A DNA stretch of 64,000 bases from Anthonomus grandis grandis. Lineage: Eukaryota > Arthropoda > Insecta > Coleoptera > Curculionidae. Under the pieces are notes generated by a model. It did not search any database. It saw only the letters and a list, made by a program, of their open reading frames with translations, and was not told the DNA's origin. Each line of letters begins with the position of its first letter. Position 1 is the first letter of the stretch. The stretch is from assembly GCF_022605725.1 (NCBI RefSeq), contig NC_065567.1, positions 36,187,127 to 36,251,126 of the forward strand, in the 5' to 3' direction. Shown piece after piece: positions 42,589-53,526 of this stretch. The position numbers and the translations under genes were made by a program.

Positions 42589-44886
42589 TAGGTTTGTTCT
42601 AGCAGAAGTTTGACCAATACATACACAAACAGTCCGGAATCTGCGCAGACGAAAGTACGCGTTCTAGCAAAACTAATTCGGGATTCTGACTGTCTGTCAG
42701 CTGTTCTAGCAACAACAAAGTTCAGTTTGGAAATTGGTTTCAAACCACCGAAAGTAGTCCGTCGAATTTCCTAGGGATTTCGGTTTGGGACATGCGCAAG
42801 GTATATGTCAAAACTTTGTTTTCTTTTTTTGTTTATCATTTAGATAATCAATAAGAAATGTATATCGGATTTGGAGTTTGATCTTGTGGTTTGATCATGT
42901 TTCATTGTGGGATAATTAAAATCTAATTTTTGCTGCTCTCAAGGTATTAGGGCTGGTTTTAGAGTTAATTTACTACTATATTTATTAAATATCTAAAGGT
43001 AGGTATATAAAAAATTCAATAAAGTTCTGTGTAATTTTACATTATATATTGGGTATATAAATATATCCTAATTTTTATTATTACGGATTCTAATAGAATC
43101 TAGAATGTCATCAGACTCTTCAAGTTCGGATTCAAATCATGGATTTGATTCTAATGTATCGAGATAATGATGAACTAGTAGATATCCTGTTCCAAGGCTA
43201 CAGGAGGCCAAAAAACGAAGGCTACCTCAAAGTTACTGTACCACCGTACAATAACCAGGAATTTGTTGAGCATTTTCAAGTTAGCAGACAAGTGGCTCAA
43301 GATATTGGCCATAGAAGAAACTGAGTTTTTTTAGTCACAATCAGGTGGAATGGCAAGCCTATGAACAAACATATTTTTGCATTCAGGAAGCTTCTTCATT
43401 AAGAGATGTTGGAGAAAGATTTGACATCACAATGAGCTGCCTTTTTTACGTCCTTTAAAGGATGATACATTTCCTAAGTAGAATGTCACCAAATGGCCAT
43501 CTGATCTTGAAAAATCTATTGAACAACGTTTCAGAGAAAATGGAGTCCCAGGGGCCATTTGGAGCTATTGATGGTACTCATATAAAGATTGATAAGCCTG
43601 AGAAAGATCCAGACACACATTTAAATAGAAAGAATTTTTACTCCATCCAGGTCAGTTAAATAAGAAATATCTATTTATAGTTTTTACTGAGTTTTACCAC
43701 TTAAACCTCTAGCATTTTTTGATTAATATAATTTTGGAATATTAAGTATGAATATTCTATTTTTTGACCTAAACAACTATTTTGTTCACTCAACCTTTTA
43801 ATATTATTTTCAAATGCAAGTGGTTTGTGATCATGATTTATTGATACGGGATATTTTTGTTGGATATCCTGGCTCGGTTCATGATAGTAGAGTTTTTAAA
43901 ACTTCTCCTGTATGTGCGGAATTGGTAGAGGTGTCAAGATTTTTATTTACTGGGAGACAGTGGCTATCCCTGTGTAAAAAATATTTTAACTCCATATAAA
44001 GATAGAGGAAACTTTATAGCTATAGAGAAAAACTTTAATTTAAAGCTATGAACAAATCGATATGTCATTGAGCAGTGTTTAGGATTGCTGAAGCAAAAAT
44101 GGCGACAACTGTACCATATCAAATAAAGCAAAATTGATAATATAGTGCACTTTATTCGGGCCTGCTGTGTACTACACAATTTATCTCTAATGGGAAAAAA
44201 TTTAATTGCCGAAGCTGAAATAAACATAGAACTACCTTTACCCCTAATGATGCCGGACAAGATGACGATAATCAAGATATTAATGATTAATTAATGATAA
44301 TAGGGATGCTGCTGACCACAGAAATTTTGTTGCTAGAGAAGTTTTAAGGCATGATTTAATGTTTGTGTCATCTTTATTACATAATGAAGATATTTTATTT
44401 ACTAAAGGTCGCTAACTTCCTGGCTGTGGATTTATAAAAAAAACTGTTGGGACTGTTGTATAGGAATTGATGTTCGAATGTTTTCTTGGTTAGAAACTGT
44501 TGTTGATGGTGAAATAATACATTTTTGGACGCCTACAAATAAAAATATTGGCCATTTAGAGAAAGTTTCTACAGCATAGTAGTAAAATTATCATTAACAT
44601 CAATGGTATGCATTATAAAAAAATAATATTTATTATATTTATAATAAAATAATTACTTTATTGAAAAATATTTAAATTTTCAAAATAAATATAACAAAAC
44701 CTAACCAACAAATATATTACATAACGGTTTTGAGTTGCGAAATGTCAACGTCATGTCTTAAAAAGATATTCTAGCACATATAAGTCCGAAACCGTTTGCA
44801 ACGCGGTTTCAGTTTGGTCATGCGCGACTGCGATATACATCAAACTAGTTTCCAACCACCCCAAATTTCCTGCTAGAACAAATCTA
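42589..44886 (+). mobile_element. Second PIF/Harbinger-type element
   Basis: The ends are TAGGTTTGTTCTAGCAG (42589-42605) and, inverted, TAGATTTGTTCTAGCAG (44870-44886). GTTCTAGCA recurs just inside the left end (about 42661, 42712), a subterminal repeat. Both arms also contain a GGTTTCA.TTTGG..ATGCGC region. The 2.3-kb length and transposase fit Harbinger, but I cannot read a 3-bp target duplication. Confidence 0.7.
43109..44290 (+). pseudogene. PIF/Harbinger (HARBI1-like) transposase, disrupted
   Basis: The Ser/Asp-rich start (MSSDSSSSDSNHGFDSN) lies at about 43107. After a frameshift come EGYLKVTVPPYNNQEFVEHF and QVSRQVAQDIG. The core shows GPFGAIDGTHIKIDKPEKDP (first Asp) and NRKNFYSIQ, then an intron (donor near 43653; exon resumes at about 43814) and VVCDHDLLIRDIFVGYPGSV, HDSRVFKTSP (second acidic block). 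The third block is degraded (FTGRQWLSL where GDSGYPL is usual), and the tail has VIEQCLGLLKQKWRQLYH-like and HFIRACCVLHNLSLMGK frames. Several stops interrupt it. Confidence 0.8.
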
Positions 44887-44889
44887 TTA

Positions 44890-45115
44890 TATTTCACCTA
44901 AAACACAATCTGAATTTAGGAGGGGACATAGCTGTGCCAACAATTTATTTAGATTAGATAAAAAAACAATAAGGATCTCTCTTTGCAACTCTTGTCAATT
45001 TCAAGACTATGATTTACCTTAATACTAGCTGCCAGAAATCCTCATAATTCATCCAAAACAGGACTAAACAATACATCAAGAAACTGATCAACATCACTAG
45101 CTACCCTCACTCTTT
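44890..45115. other. Short spacer with no supported feature
   Basis: Nothing recognisable between the Harbinger right end and the next LINE remnant. Confidence 0.4.
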
Positions 45116-45117
45116 GC

Positions 45118-46060
45118 ATGAAATTGAAATTGTCGAAACGGTGGGCTGCCAAGGCAGTTGTGCATATAGGTCTCCTGATGGACCCGTCATGCCCCACCGG
45201 GGGTTACCAGAGCCCAACAGCCTTAGAGAAACCGATAAGGCTCTCTGGTCTGAAGGACTTAAAGTCACTCGGTACACTGAAAGTGTTACCCAAGTATTTG
45301 AACCTGGCGCGCGTGAGTGCTGGGCACTCCCCGACTACATGGTCAACGGTTTCATCCTCCTTACAGCACCATCGGCATTCCGGGTTGTCCGCAATACCGA
45401 TGGTATGAAGATGACTTCTTACTTGCCAGTGACCGGTTAAAAGACCTGTCACTAGCCGAATTTTGCGTCTTTTTAGGCGTAGTAGATGTTTGGTGAGACA
45501 GGCAGAGGGCCCACCTATGTGCGCTTTGGCCTGTCTCATACCACGGGACAGCAAACCCTTCATTGCGCGACTGCTACGCATTTGGCGATACCAATTATGG
45601 GTTTCGGCCGCATCGGCACGTTCGCAGATCCCAGTCTGGCAAGAGAGTCCGCTTCCTCATCACCTGCATGGCCTGCATGGCTAGGTATCCAGACGAGATG
45701 GACCCTGCAGCCAACCTGCACCAGTTTTTTCAGGACTTTTATGCACTCTAGTACAAGCTTGGAGCTTACCTATTGCGGCCGTGATAGCCTTAATGGCAGC
45801 TCTGCTGTCCGAGCATATTGATACGACTGTATTGCGGTGTCCGCAGCTTAGGATTTTCTGTCCGCATTTTAATACAGCGAATACTTCAGCCTGGAAGACA
45901 GTGGCGTGCTCCCCCAGCGAGTATGCCCTACTGGTATGTGGGATCCGACCACAAAGCCCTGATCCAACTCTGTTATTCATTCTGGAGCCATCTATGTACC
46001 AGATAGTCCCCCTATTTAGCAATGCAGGTCTGTTGGAATGCTGCCACTCCTAGAGAGGAG
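45118..46060 (-). pseudogene. C-terminal part of an R1/I-type LINE with RNase H domain
   Basis: From about 46025 leftward: LNRGTIWYIDGSRMNNRVGS (RNase H Asp), EHATVFQAEVFAVLKCG (Glu) and VSICSDSRAAIKAITAAI (Asp), then a frameshifted end. The next frame (45581-45204) gives GGPSACLTKHLLRLKRRKIR, LVTGLLTGHWQVRSHLHTIG, PECRWCCKEDETVDHVVGEC (a Cys/His module) and PESLIGFSKAVGLW at the stop. RNase H plus a CCHC-like C-terminal region is typical of I/R1-group LINEs. GC content is visibly higher than the surroundings, suggesting a younger insertion. Plus-strand open frames here are its antisense. Confidence 0.8.
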
Positions 46061-46454
46061 TGGCAGGAGTGGCAGGCAGCTCGCAGTCCACAGTCACTAG
46101 AGCCATACAGTCACTGCCCATCAGAAGAAGAGGACATTCCTGAATGGCCCGTGACCAAATTTTTGCGTGACCGGTCTCGCCAGCACGTAGTTGGCCGAGG
46201 ACGTATAGCCTGTACGCAGTCCTCATTGCATATTAGAAGCTAAACTTAAAGCCTCACTTATATCTGACATAGCTAAGCTCCTAACTCCAAACTCAGACTT
46301 TTCTATGTAAGTTTTACTAGAATGATTTACCGGAAGGGCTTTCTTACCAGTGTATTGTAATTTCATGTATCTAGGACCTCCGCGGTCTCTATGTGAGGTA
46401 TTAACGCTTGCAATATAGCTTGTATATTCGAAGTCGAGATCTTGTTTAGCCATT
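46061..46454 (-). other. Unassigned segment, possibly LINE-derived
   Basis: A 76-codon minus-strand frame (46453-46223) has no motif I can name. It lies between two minus-strand LINE remnants and touches the RT fragment on its right, so it may be their untranslated or diverged sequence. Confidence 0.3.
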
Positions 46455-47030
46455 AGTAAATAGTTTTATAATACCGGCCCTAGGTCTACCAACATTTCGA
46501 TAAGTTCTTCCTTCGTCCTGCTGATTGAACCTATGTCGTCAGCGAAGCGTAAATTGCTCAGATATCTACCGTCTTCTGAATACGTCCTTAAGTGTAAGGG
46601 TAAATAACTTTATTGTATCTTCTTTGCTACGCCTCTGTTAATTGGTGTCCGATTGGTTGCTACATCTTCTTGCACTTTAACTGTGATGGTCGCCTCTTTG
46701 TACATAGTTTTAAGTAGATTAGCGTATCTTGAGTCTATTTGAGCTTGGATGAATAATGCCTCGGATTATTGCCCAAAGCTCAACAGATTCAAAGGCCTTG
46801 TTAAAATCTAGCGAGATGGACATGGAGTGACTTATTATACTCGTTACACTTTTTTTATAAGAGTCCGTAGCGTTTAAATATGCTCTACAGTGCCTATGTC
46901 CCTAGTGAAAAGCAACCAAATGATATTTATAATATATGGTTTGCGCGTAAGTTTGCTTGTAAGAATATTAGTAAGGAGTTTTTAAGGATAGGGCAATAAG
47001 CTTATTGAACGAAAGTTGCTGAGACTTACA
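46455..47030 (-). pseudogene. RTE-like LINE reverse transcriptase fragment
   Basis: Minus-strand pieces in RT order: NFRSISLLP and LLTNILTSKLTRK near 47000-46940, RDIGTVEHI near 46900, FNKAFESVELWAIIRGIIHP at about 46806-46750 (block A), YKEATITVKVQEDVATNR near 46670, LFTLTLKDVF near 46590 and LRFADDIGSISRTKEELIEM at about 46552-46490 (catalytic FADD intact). The order and wording match RTE-type RT. Frameshifts separate the blocks. Confidence 0.7.
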
Positions 47031-47169
47031 AGTTCACTACCAGCTTTTATTCGACAGTGTTGTCGTCAAATGTAGTTCGCTTGTGTTAATAAAAAATATC
47101 TTAGTGTTCTATTATAAAAGCAGACTAGCTAATCAAGTGGAAATAAAAATAAATGATTAAGTATAATTG
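47031..47169. other. Short AT-rich spacer
   Basis: No recognisable feature. Confidence 0.3.
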
Positions 47170-48003
47170 GACCGGAATTACCCATCCAGATAGTCAAAGA
47201 TCATATTTTTGTCAAATCAATACTACCCCTGAACGATCTGAAATCCATCCAAATCTGAAGCAGGCTATAACTTGATCACTTTCCAGTTATTATTAAAGTC
47301 TCATTAAAGACTTCATTGAGGATTGGAGTATTATTTTGGAAGCACTGGATGTGGATATAGAAGTCCAGAACTTAAATGACAATTTAAAGTTTATTGTAAT
47401 AAGCTGAACGGATTTCTTGATTAATTAATTAGTTACATCAATTATTATAAATCAAAAATGAACAAAAATATTAATAGGTCAAACATTTTCTGGAAAAATG
47501 TTAAGCAAATCTTAAATAAAAACGGCAAACCTCATTACTAACATTGTTTTAGCAGATGAAATAATTGTTGATAAAAAAGAGATAGCAGAGATATTTGTTA
47601 AACACTTTGCAAATATTGGAAGACATGGCGAATAAAATACAACCGTATAATTACCAAAGAAACAAAGAACCAAAAAATCCAAATTCCCTATTCCTTGAGC
47701 CAACTTCCGAGGAAGAAGTTATTGAAATGATCAGCTGCTTGATGAGTGGAAAAAAGCAGGTCTGGATGACTTGAAAGCTAATACTAATTTTCAATTTTTT
47801 GCTAAACCCCTTACATATTTAATAAATGTAAGGACTTTCCATAGGTTCTTAAAAAAGCACTAATTAAACCGCTTCATGAGGGTGGGTCAGAATGTACAGT
47901 CATGAATTATAGGCCAATTTCTATATTAAGTACTATAAGTAAAATATTTGCAAAAATTTTAAAAATACGTTTGGATAATTCTTAAAAAAATCAAAATTTT
48001 ACC

Positions 48004-49118
48004 CAGTAATAGTAGTAGTAGCAAGGGTGGGGGAGCTAGAGCTCGGCAAGAGCCGTCATGGTCTGGTATCATTTCCTTGGCCTGTCTACATCCTTCTGTC
48101 CTTCTCCAGTTCTTCCTTCTTTTTTCCCAGGCCCAATTATTTAGTGCCTGGGAGATTTGTTTTTTGCTAAGGCCAAAGGGGTTAAGTGAACCTTGTCTTG
48201 CCAGTTCGTCGGCCCGCTCATTGCCCTCGACACCTTGGTGTCCTGGGACCCACCTTAGTATCACTTCCCTGTGTACTGCAAGCCTTTCCAATGCGTCTCT
48301 GCATTCCTGAAATTACCTTGAGGGCAGCTTAACTATCGGAGTAGATGCAAATCCCCCCGTTACCTTCCAATGCCTCTCGTTTGTTTGCTACTTCGAGTAT
48401 AACAAACACTTCCGCTTGGAAAACGGAAGGATTTCCATGTGTTCGTTTCCATCCTATACACTCCGGCTCCGGCTGAATTGGTGCTTTTTATCCATGATCC
48501 ATCTATGTACCAGGCCTGGAAACCACTTGGCTCTTTAATTTGGTTCGCGGACCATTCTTCCCTTGTCGGGATTTCGACTTGAAACCCTTACCCCTACTTC
48601 CCCTACCTGAAACCCCTACTTCTTTAACCTTAGTTTGCCACTTTCCGTAGTGAACCTGGATGTTAAAATTGGTATGTTCTTACACATCCTGAGAGCAATC
48701 GTCATATGGCCTTGTCCTAAGTGAACATTGCACCACCCTCCGCTATCCTTCATTCTCTTATACGCGGCCATGGCCTCCCTCTCAATCCAGACTGGGAGGT
48801 CCGGTAGCCCAAGAAGAATATTTAGTGGTGCCGCAGGTGTTGTTCTCATAGCTCCCGTAATTCCCAATCAGACCAGTCTTTGCAGTCTGGTCAGCTTTTG
48901 GGCGTTGGTGACCTTCAATACGGCTGGCCACCATACCACGGATCCGTATGAGATCCTCGGTCGTACTACGGTATAAAGCCACTAGAGAACGCGGGGTTTT
49001 AGACCCCATCTTGGACCTATTGTTCGCCGTAATTGCCATATTAGGGCCGTTGCCTTATTTACTGCCTGCTCTACGTGAGTTTTAAACGCTGTCTAAAATA
49101 ACTCCCAAGTATTTGACC
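48004..49118 (-). mobile_element. 5'-truncated R1/I-type LINE with 10-bp target duplication
   Basis: AAATTTTACC flanks the insert at 47994-48003 and 49119-49128. The 3' end is a short (CTA)n tail, read as AGTAATAGTAGTAGTAGC on the plus strand at 48005-48022. The insertion lies inside the RT gene of another LINE, just before its KKQYGFR block. Confidence 0.9.
48030..49040 (-). pseudogene. R1/I-type LINE C-terminus with RNase H
   Basis: From 49040: SKMGSKTPRSLVALYRSTTE and RISYGSVVWWPAVLKV-like sequence, RLVWLGITGAMRTTPAAPLN, LLGLPDLPVWIEREAMAAYK, a frameshifted RNase H with VHRWIMDKK near 48500 and VILRWVPGHQGVEGNERADE (last RNase H block) at about 48265-48205, then KQISQALNNWAWEKRRKNW near the stop. 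It is related to the remnant at 45118-46060 but not a close copy. Breaks lie near 48870, 48615 and 48330. Confidence 0.8.
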
Positions 49119-49915
49119 AAATTTTACCTAAAAAACAATATGGATTTAGAGAAGGCGTATCTAAGGAAGATGCTTTGGCATGTTTGGCAGGAACCTTGTA
49201 TTCCTCGGTAGAGAGGGGCGAAAAGATTCACTGTGTTTTCTTAGACTTGGCCAAGGCCTTTGATATGGTCGATTACACAATGTTACTAAACATTTTAGAA
49301 ACAAATGGAATTGGAGGGTTTTCTTTAAAACTATTAGGAAGCTACTTATCAAATAGGTTTCAGTGTGCGAATATTGGTGGTGTTACAAGTTCGGAAGTAC
49401 CTGTCAACGTCGGTATTTCACTTACCTTTACAACTTACCGTTATTCTTCCTGATAAATCAATTACCATTAACTTCACTAAAAAAATTAAATATTTAGGAG
49501 TTGTAGTTAATCCTCACCTAAAATAGAATACTCATGTTGAACATGTTAAGAATAAGATTAGATCATGTATAGATAAATTCAGAGAACTAAAAAAGTATTT
49601 TAACTTTTCATATTTAAAAATGCTTTACGTAGCACTCATACAACCACATTTAACATACGGCATTTTGGTATGGGGTGGCGCTTTAAAAACACATACTAGG
49701 CCACTAGAGATTGTGCAAAAATGGTTATTAAGGATAAATGGTTATTAGGTAAAAACGTACTTTTTTCTTCGAACGCTCTCTATAAAGAAACTGGTATCTT
49801 GAACCTAAAGCAGCTATTTTTCCAATCTGTAATTATAAGACAATTTAAGAAGAAACATACACTATCATTAATTACATACCCGTACACTACTCGCTGAAAA
49901 CACCTAACTGGCTAT

Positions 49916-51108
49916 AGTCCAGTTCAGAGATCTATTAGAATCTTTGATGTGCCGCGAATAGTCCGTGTTCCGGTGTTGCTTGTATTGTCACATGGCATGC
50001 ATGTTTAAATCGCAAAATTTTATGTGGAAAGAGTCATAAAGTTATATTCTTAGCGATATTTAATCATTCCATTAAATAAATAAATGTTTAGGAATTTTTT
50101 TTTAAAATTTAAACATTTGATTCGTAAAATTTGACTACATCCGGCCACGTACAATTTTGTTAGACGTCTGACGTCAGTCACAGCCACTCAAGCGTGAAAA
50201 CTTGCACAGATCCGGCCTTAAAATTTATTTGTATTTAAAATTTTATTATTCTGGACTTTTGTGTTTAGTTTTATAAAGCTAGAAATTCAGGATAGTTGAT
50301 AGCAAGATTATATTTAAATTTTATTTACGTTTTAAAACTGCTTGACTTTCCCCTGTAGCTTCTACTTCCCTTGCTTCCTCAACACTAGACAATGAACTAT
50401 CAGAACTATTTAAGTCTAAATCACTGTCCAGATCACTCTTATTGTTTTCATCACAAATGTTATTGTCTTTTTTGTGCGCCCACGGTCTCCATAAGCCCGC
50501 ACAAACACTTTCCTCTTCATTTGCCAAATTTTCCTGCCTATTTTCCCAGAGTCGAAACATTTTAAGGTCTAAGGTATAATACCAAAACAAATCCACAAAC
50601 ACAAATAAAAAAAACACACTTCACACGACGAAAGTAATACAAAAACAGCCCAAAAATTTATTTGGGTACGGCCCCGTAATCCTCAAAATCAGTGGGATAG
50701 AGAGAGATATATAATCACTTGCACAGCCTAAAGTAGGAATCGCCAGAACGCAGGTTTTTTATCTTTGTTTAATAGACTGGCTAAAAAGAGGTGCGACGTC
50801 TGTGAGTGCTGGAAGTGCTTAAAATATTTTGTAAGATGCTTGGATTTTAGTCCGCGATCAATTTTTTAATATTATTTTCTTGTGTTATTATTTTCTTTCT
50901 AAAAATGGACATTTTTGAAAGAAAAATAAAAAATAGTGTAAAACATGGGGTTTTACGTATATTTAAAATAATTTCATAGATAAACTATATAAAAATTTGC
51001 CTTTTAAACATGTATATCATGCGACAATAAATACGACATAGGCGCACGGACTAGTTAGTGCGGCATCTGCGACACATCAAAGATTCTAATAGATCTCTGA
51101 ACTGGACT
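49916..51108 (-). mobile_element. DNA transposon copy B, internal-deletion derivative of the 28142-30845 family
   Basis: Both ends carry AGTCCAGTTCAGAGATCT with the same TIR body as copy A. In copy-A terms the interior jumps from about 28998 to about 30440, so roughly 1.4 kb including most of the transposase is missing, while the N-terminal coding segment and both terminal regions remain. It inserted in the host LINE's C-terminal coding region. TA lies one base outside the ends on each side (49913-49914 and 51110-51111). Confidence 0.85.
50321..50560 (-). pseudogene. N-terminal transposase fragment of copy B
   Basis: Starts at 50560 with MFRLWENRQENLANEEESVC and runs through an acidic Ser/Asp-rich stretch (NNKSDLDSDLDLNSSDSSLS) to VEATGESQAVLKRK before the deletion point. 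Copy A has the same N-terminus. Unlike copy A, this frame is uninterrupted to the junction, suggesting the segment was copied or constrained more recently. Alone it lacks all catalytic motifs. Confidence 0.65.
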
Positions 51109-51756
51109 TTACCTACCAAAAATAAACACCACATTAGGACAGCGTTTCGACTTATATTTGAGTACAAACATTCATTCAGTATTTCCTGCTGGTCTTTTTG
51201 GGATTAATTCTATATATTTTTTTAAAGTAAAATTAAGGGAGTGGATTTTGAGCCAATCTAGAGATTATATTGAATATATCATAGACTATAAAAGTAAGTA
51301 GATGTATACATGTTCTTACAAAATTGCAAGCGATAGTATAAATAAACCCTAATATATTACTATTGACTCATGATTTAGACGCAAAACCCTATTATGACAG
51401 ATATCACTACCAACTTGGATGTTATACTTTCAAGACTTCATCGATTGTTTATTGTATAATGGTATCAACTTGAAAATTGTTATTTAAATGTATTTTAACA
51501 CTACTTAGGAGTAAAAAATCGAATAGCATAAGTACTTTTTATCGTTATTAGTGTAATAAGTTTGATAGTACCAAAATATGATTTTTTAAAAACCTTTTTA
51601 TTTAAAAAACTACTTTGTTTAAATTATTACTCTGTGTAAGTCCCTGACAAGGTTAACCTTTTGTAGGTCATTGTTTATTCAGACATTTTACTTTTTAAAT
51701 TTTAATTTACTGTATTGTGTTAAATAAACTTATTATTATTATTATTAATTTTTTGA

Positions 51757-52000
51757 AGTGAAAAGTTAGGTGTCATTCTGGATAGTTCATTAGGTTTTGA
51801 TAAGCATATTTCAGACTAACGATAGGTATGAACATTATTATACAAAAGATACTCAAAACTTTATGGAAATTATAGAATTTCAAAAATAAATAGGGATTTC
51901 TATTCAAAAGTCTAAAGAAAAATACGGCTCCAGATGAAATGACGTCCTCCTAGAAATCCGAATGGGAAAAACATACCAGGAAAGTCCCAAATTGGCGTGC
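51757..52000 (+). pseudogene. LINE fragment (LGVILDSSLGFDKHI block)
   Basis: KLGVILDSSLGFDKHIS at about 51768-51820 is the post-catalytic block of Jockey/CR1-group RT. Degraded sequence follows. It abuts the (ATT)n tail of the preceding LINE, so it is a separate older fragment. Confidence 0.5.
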
Positions 52001-52409
52001 GACCTTTTCAGTGGGCCACCCTATATGTTGGATAGTCTAAAGATAAAGCTGAGTTGTTTCTAGAGATAATTTATTTTTAACATTTGCACGCAAACCGTTT
52101 TATAACCACTAATCTCCACTTAAAAAAAAGTCAAAATGTTGCTGGTGGCACCATCTATGACATAATTTTAAAAAAGGTTAATTTTAAGATGTGTCATATA
52201 AACAAAAACTTATTGTTTAAATTTTGTTAAAAATGAGTAATAAATGCTAAATTTAGGGTCAAATTTCAAAAAAAAATACATTAAGTTTATCACCCTGTAT
52301 CTTGGTTGTCTTTGGCTTACGGATTAGGAACATTTTGCTTAACCTTATTGATTTTTTAAAAAGAATCGGCTGTTAAATGATTTACTATTATTTAGGGGAA
52401 GCCCTGTAT
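52001..52409. other. AT-rich spacer with mariner/MITE-like CCCTGTA ends
   Basis: CCACCCTATATG near 52015, CACCCTGTAT near 52291 and GCCCTGTATA at 52401 resemble mariner or MITE termini, but I cannot pair them into an element. The LTR retrotransposon inserted right after the last one. Confidence 0.3.
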
Positions 52410-52414
52410 AATAC

Positions 52415-52912
52415 TGTAACGAAATTTGGGAACGTACTTTTATTGTCAACGTCAAAAACACTAACCTAACTCGCCTTGACTCTGGTTTAATTGTTTCCAA
52501 GGTAAAAACTGACTAAACAATTAAAACTGAATGAAATGTCATGAAGCGCGTCCTTTTTAAAACCCGATGGAACAGTTTCGAAATATTTAGAATTATCTTC
52601 ATTGTTTTTGCCGAAAGAGACTAATTAATAATTTTAGGAGAATACTGACAGCCAAAGCAAGCAAGTATACAAATTCTAGAAAATTAAAACTACAGGGATT
52701 TACAATAATATAACCTAAATAACCTAAATTAGGGCCAAAATGGGACTCTCAAACAAGATGAACTATTTAAAAACTAAACACTATAGATAAAAATAATAAA
52801 CCAAACGTAAGTAGAACCCTAAATAAACCCTACGAATCAACTTTAACTACAGAATACTAATAAAATAGTACAAAAACTAGGAGAATAATTAACGTATTTA
52901 CATTTTCATAAT
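52415..52912 (-). repeat. 3' LTR (element orientation) of the gypsy-type element
   Basis: Starts TGTAACGAAATTTGGG on the plus strand and ends CATTTTCATAAT. It pairs with 58121-58618, with the same length and no indels noticed. Confidence 0.9.
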
Positions 52913-52928
52913 ACTGCTCCCCTCTCAA
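52913..52928 (-). promoter_or_regulatory. Polypurine tract of the gypsy-type element
   Basis: On the minus strand TTGAGAGGGGAGCAGT lies directly upstream of the 3' LTR, the standard place for plus-strand DNA priming. Confidence 0.75.
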
Positions 52929-52984
52929 GTTTGATCGTTCTGATCAATCAACACCTCCAGGGTCAAACCTGGGACCACCTGAGT

Positions 52985-53460
52985 CATGATAGGGCGCTAA
53001 CCGGACGATGTTTACAATTTTCATCTTCGTTGTTGGATGTCGCTGGATACGGTACACCACGTCGTTGATTCTGGGGACCACATTGAATGGACCTTCCCAA
53101 TGCTTCTGAAGCTTTGGTCACTTGCCCTTTATCCTTCGTGGATTCTATAACCAGACTTTATTTCCAGGATTAAAGCCAGTAGAATTTGCCTTTATGTCAT
53201 AACGTGATTTCATTTTGTTACTTTCTAGGTGAAGTTTATCCCGTGCTTGTTCGTGAACAATTTGCAATCGCTCTTGTAAATGGTTGACGTACTCCTGAAG
53301 GGTTTCAGACTTCTAGGGTCTTCCAGTAATAATGTACAAAGGTAAACGAAGTTCATCACCGAAGACAACTTTTGCTGGGCTTTTTCCAGTTAACTTGTGG
53401 ATAGAAGAACGATATCTCAATAGGAATGATTGTATACAGGAAAAGGTCTGTTTGAATAAC
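52985..53460 (-). pseudogene. C-terminal end of gypsy-type integrase
   Basis: From about 53440: RYRSSIHKLTGKSPAKVVFG (end of the catalytic core), DELRLPLYIITGRP, then after a shift YVNHLQERLQIVHEQARDKL, SRYDIKANSTGFNPGNKVWL (the GPY/F-associated region), HWEGPFNVVPRINDVVYRIQ and IVRLAPYHDSGG. Stops replace residues near 53148 and 53135. The catalytic DDE part is gone. The segment is joined directly to sequence downstream of the protease, so a deletion of roughly 2.5 kb removed RT and RNase H. Confidence 0.75.
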
Positions 53461-53526
53461 GACTTCTATCAGCATTTTTCATGACTGCCACTACTTCAGA
53501 GCATACGCCAATGTTCTCTCCTTGTT

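Larger units (their letters stand above)
47458..51290 (+). pseudogene. ORF2 of the host LINE, split in three
   Basis: Part 1 (47458-48003): NRSNIFWKNVKQIL, TNIVLADEIIVDKKEIAEIF and NYRPISILSTISKIFAKIL. Part 2 (49119-49915): KKQYGFREGVSKEDALACL, HCVFLDLAKAFDMVDYTMLL (block A) and SYLSNRFQCANIGG; the QG..LGP and catalytic FADD blocks are deleted near 49430-49450; then KKIKYLGVVVNPHLK, LIQPHLTYGILVWGG and LYKETGILNLKQLF. Part 3 (51109-51290): YLPKINTTLGQRFDLYL and FKVKLREWILSQSRDYIEYI. The missing active site means it could not self-copy. Confidence 0.75.
47170..51750 (+). mobile_element. LINE hosting two nested insertions, (ATT)n tail
   Basis: Plus-strand LINE sequence begins by about 47170 (DHFPVIIK-like endonuclease end near 47275) and ends at AATAAACTT followed by (ATT)n at about 51725-51750. 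It is split at 48003 by an RNase H-type LINE and at 49915 by transposon copy B. The reading frame can be followed on both sides of each insertion, which supports this reconstruction. Confidence 0.75.

Noticed and set aside
42558..42743. 61-codon minus-strand frame at the Harbinger left end
   Set aside because: It overlaps the TIR and subterminal repeats and has no known motif.
43462..43659. Domesticated HARBI1-like host gene
   Set aside because: The first catalytic block is intact, but stops and frameshifts on both sides and clear element ends at 42589 and 44886 point to an ordinary dead transposon.
45114..46243. Several plus-strand open frames of 60-110 codons
   Set aside because: They are antisense to a GC-richer minus-strand LINE with clear RNase H motifs; long antisense frames are expected there.
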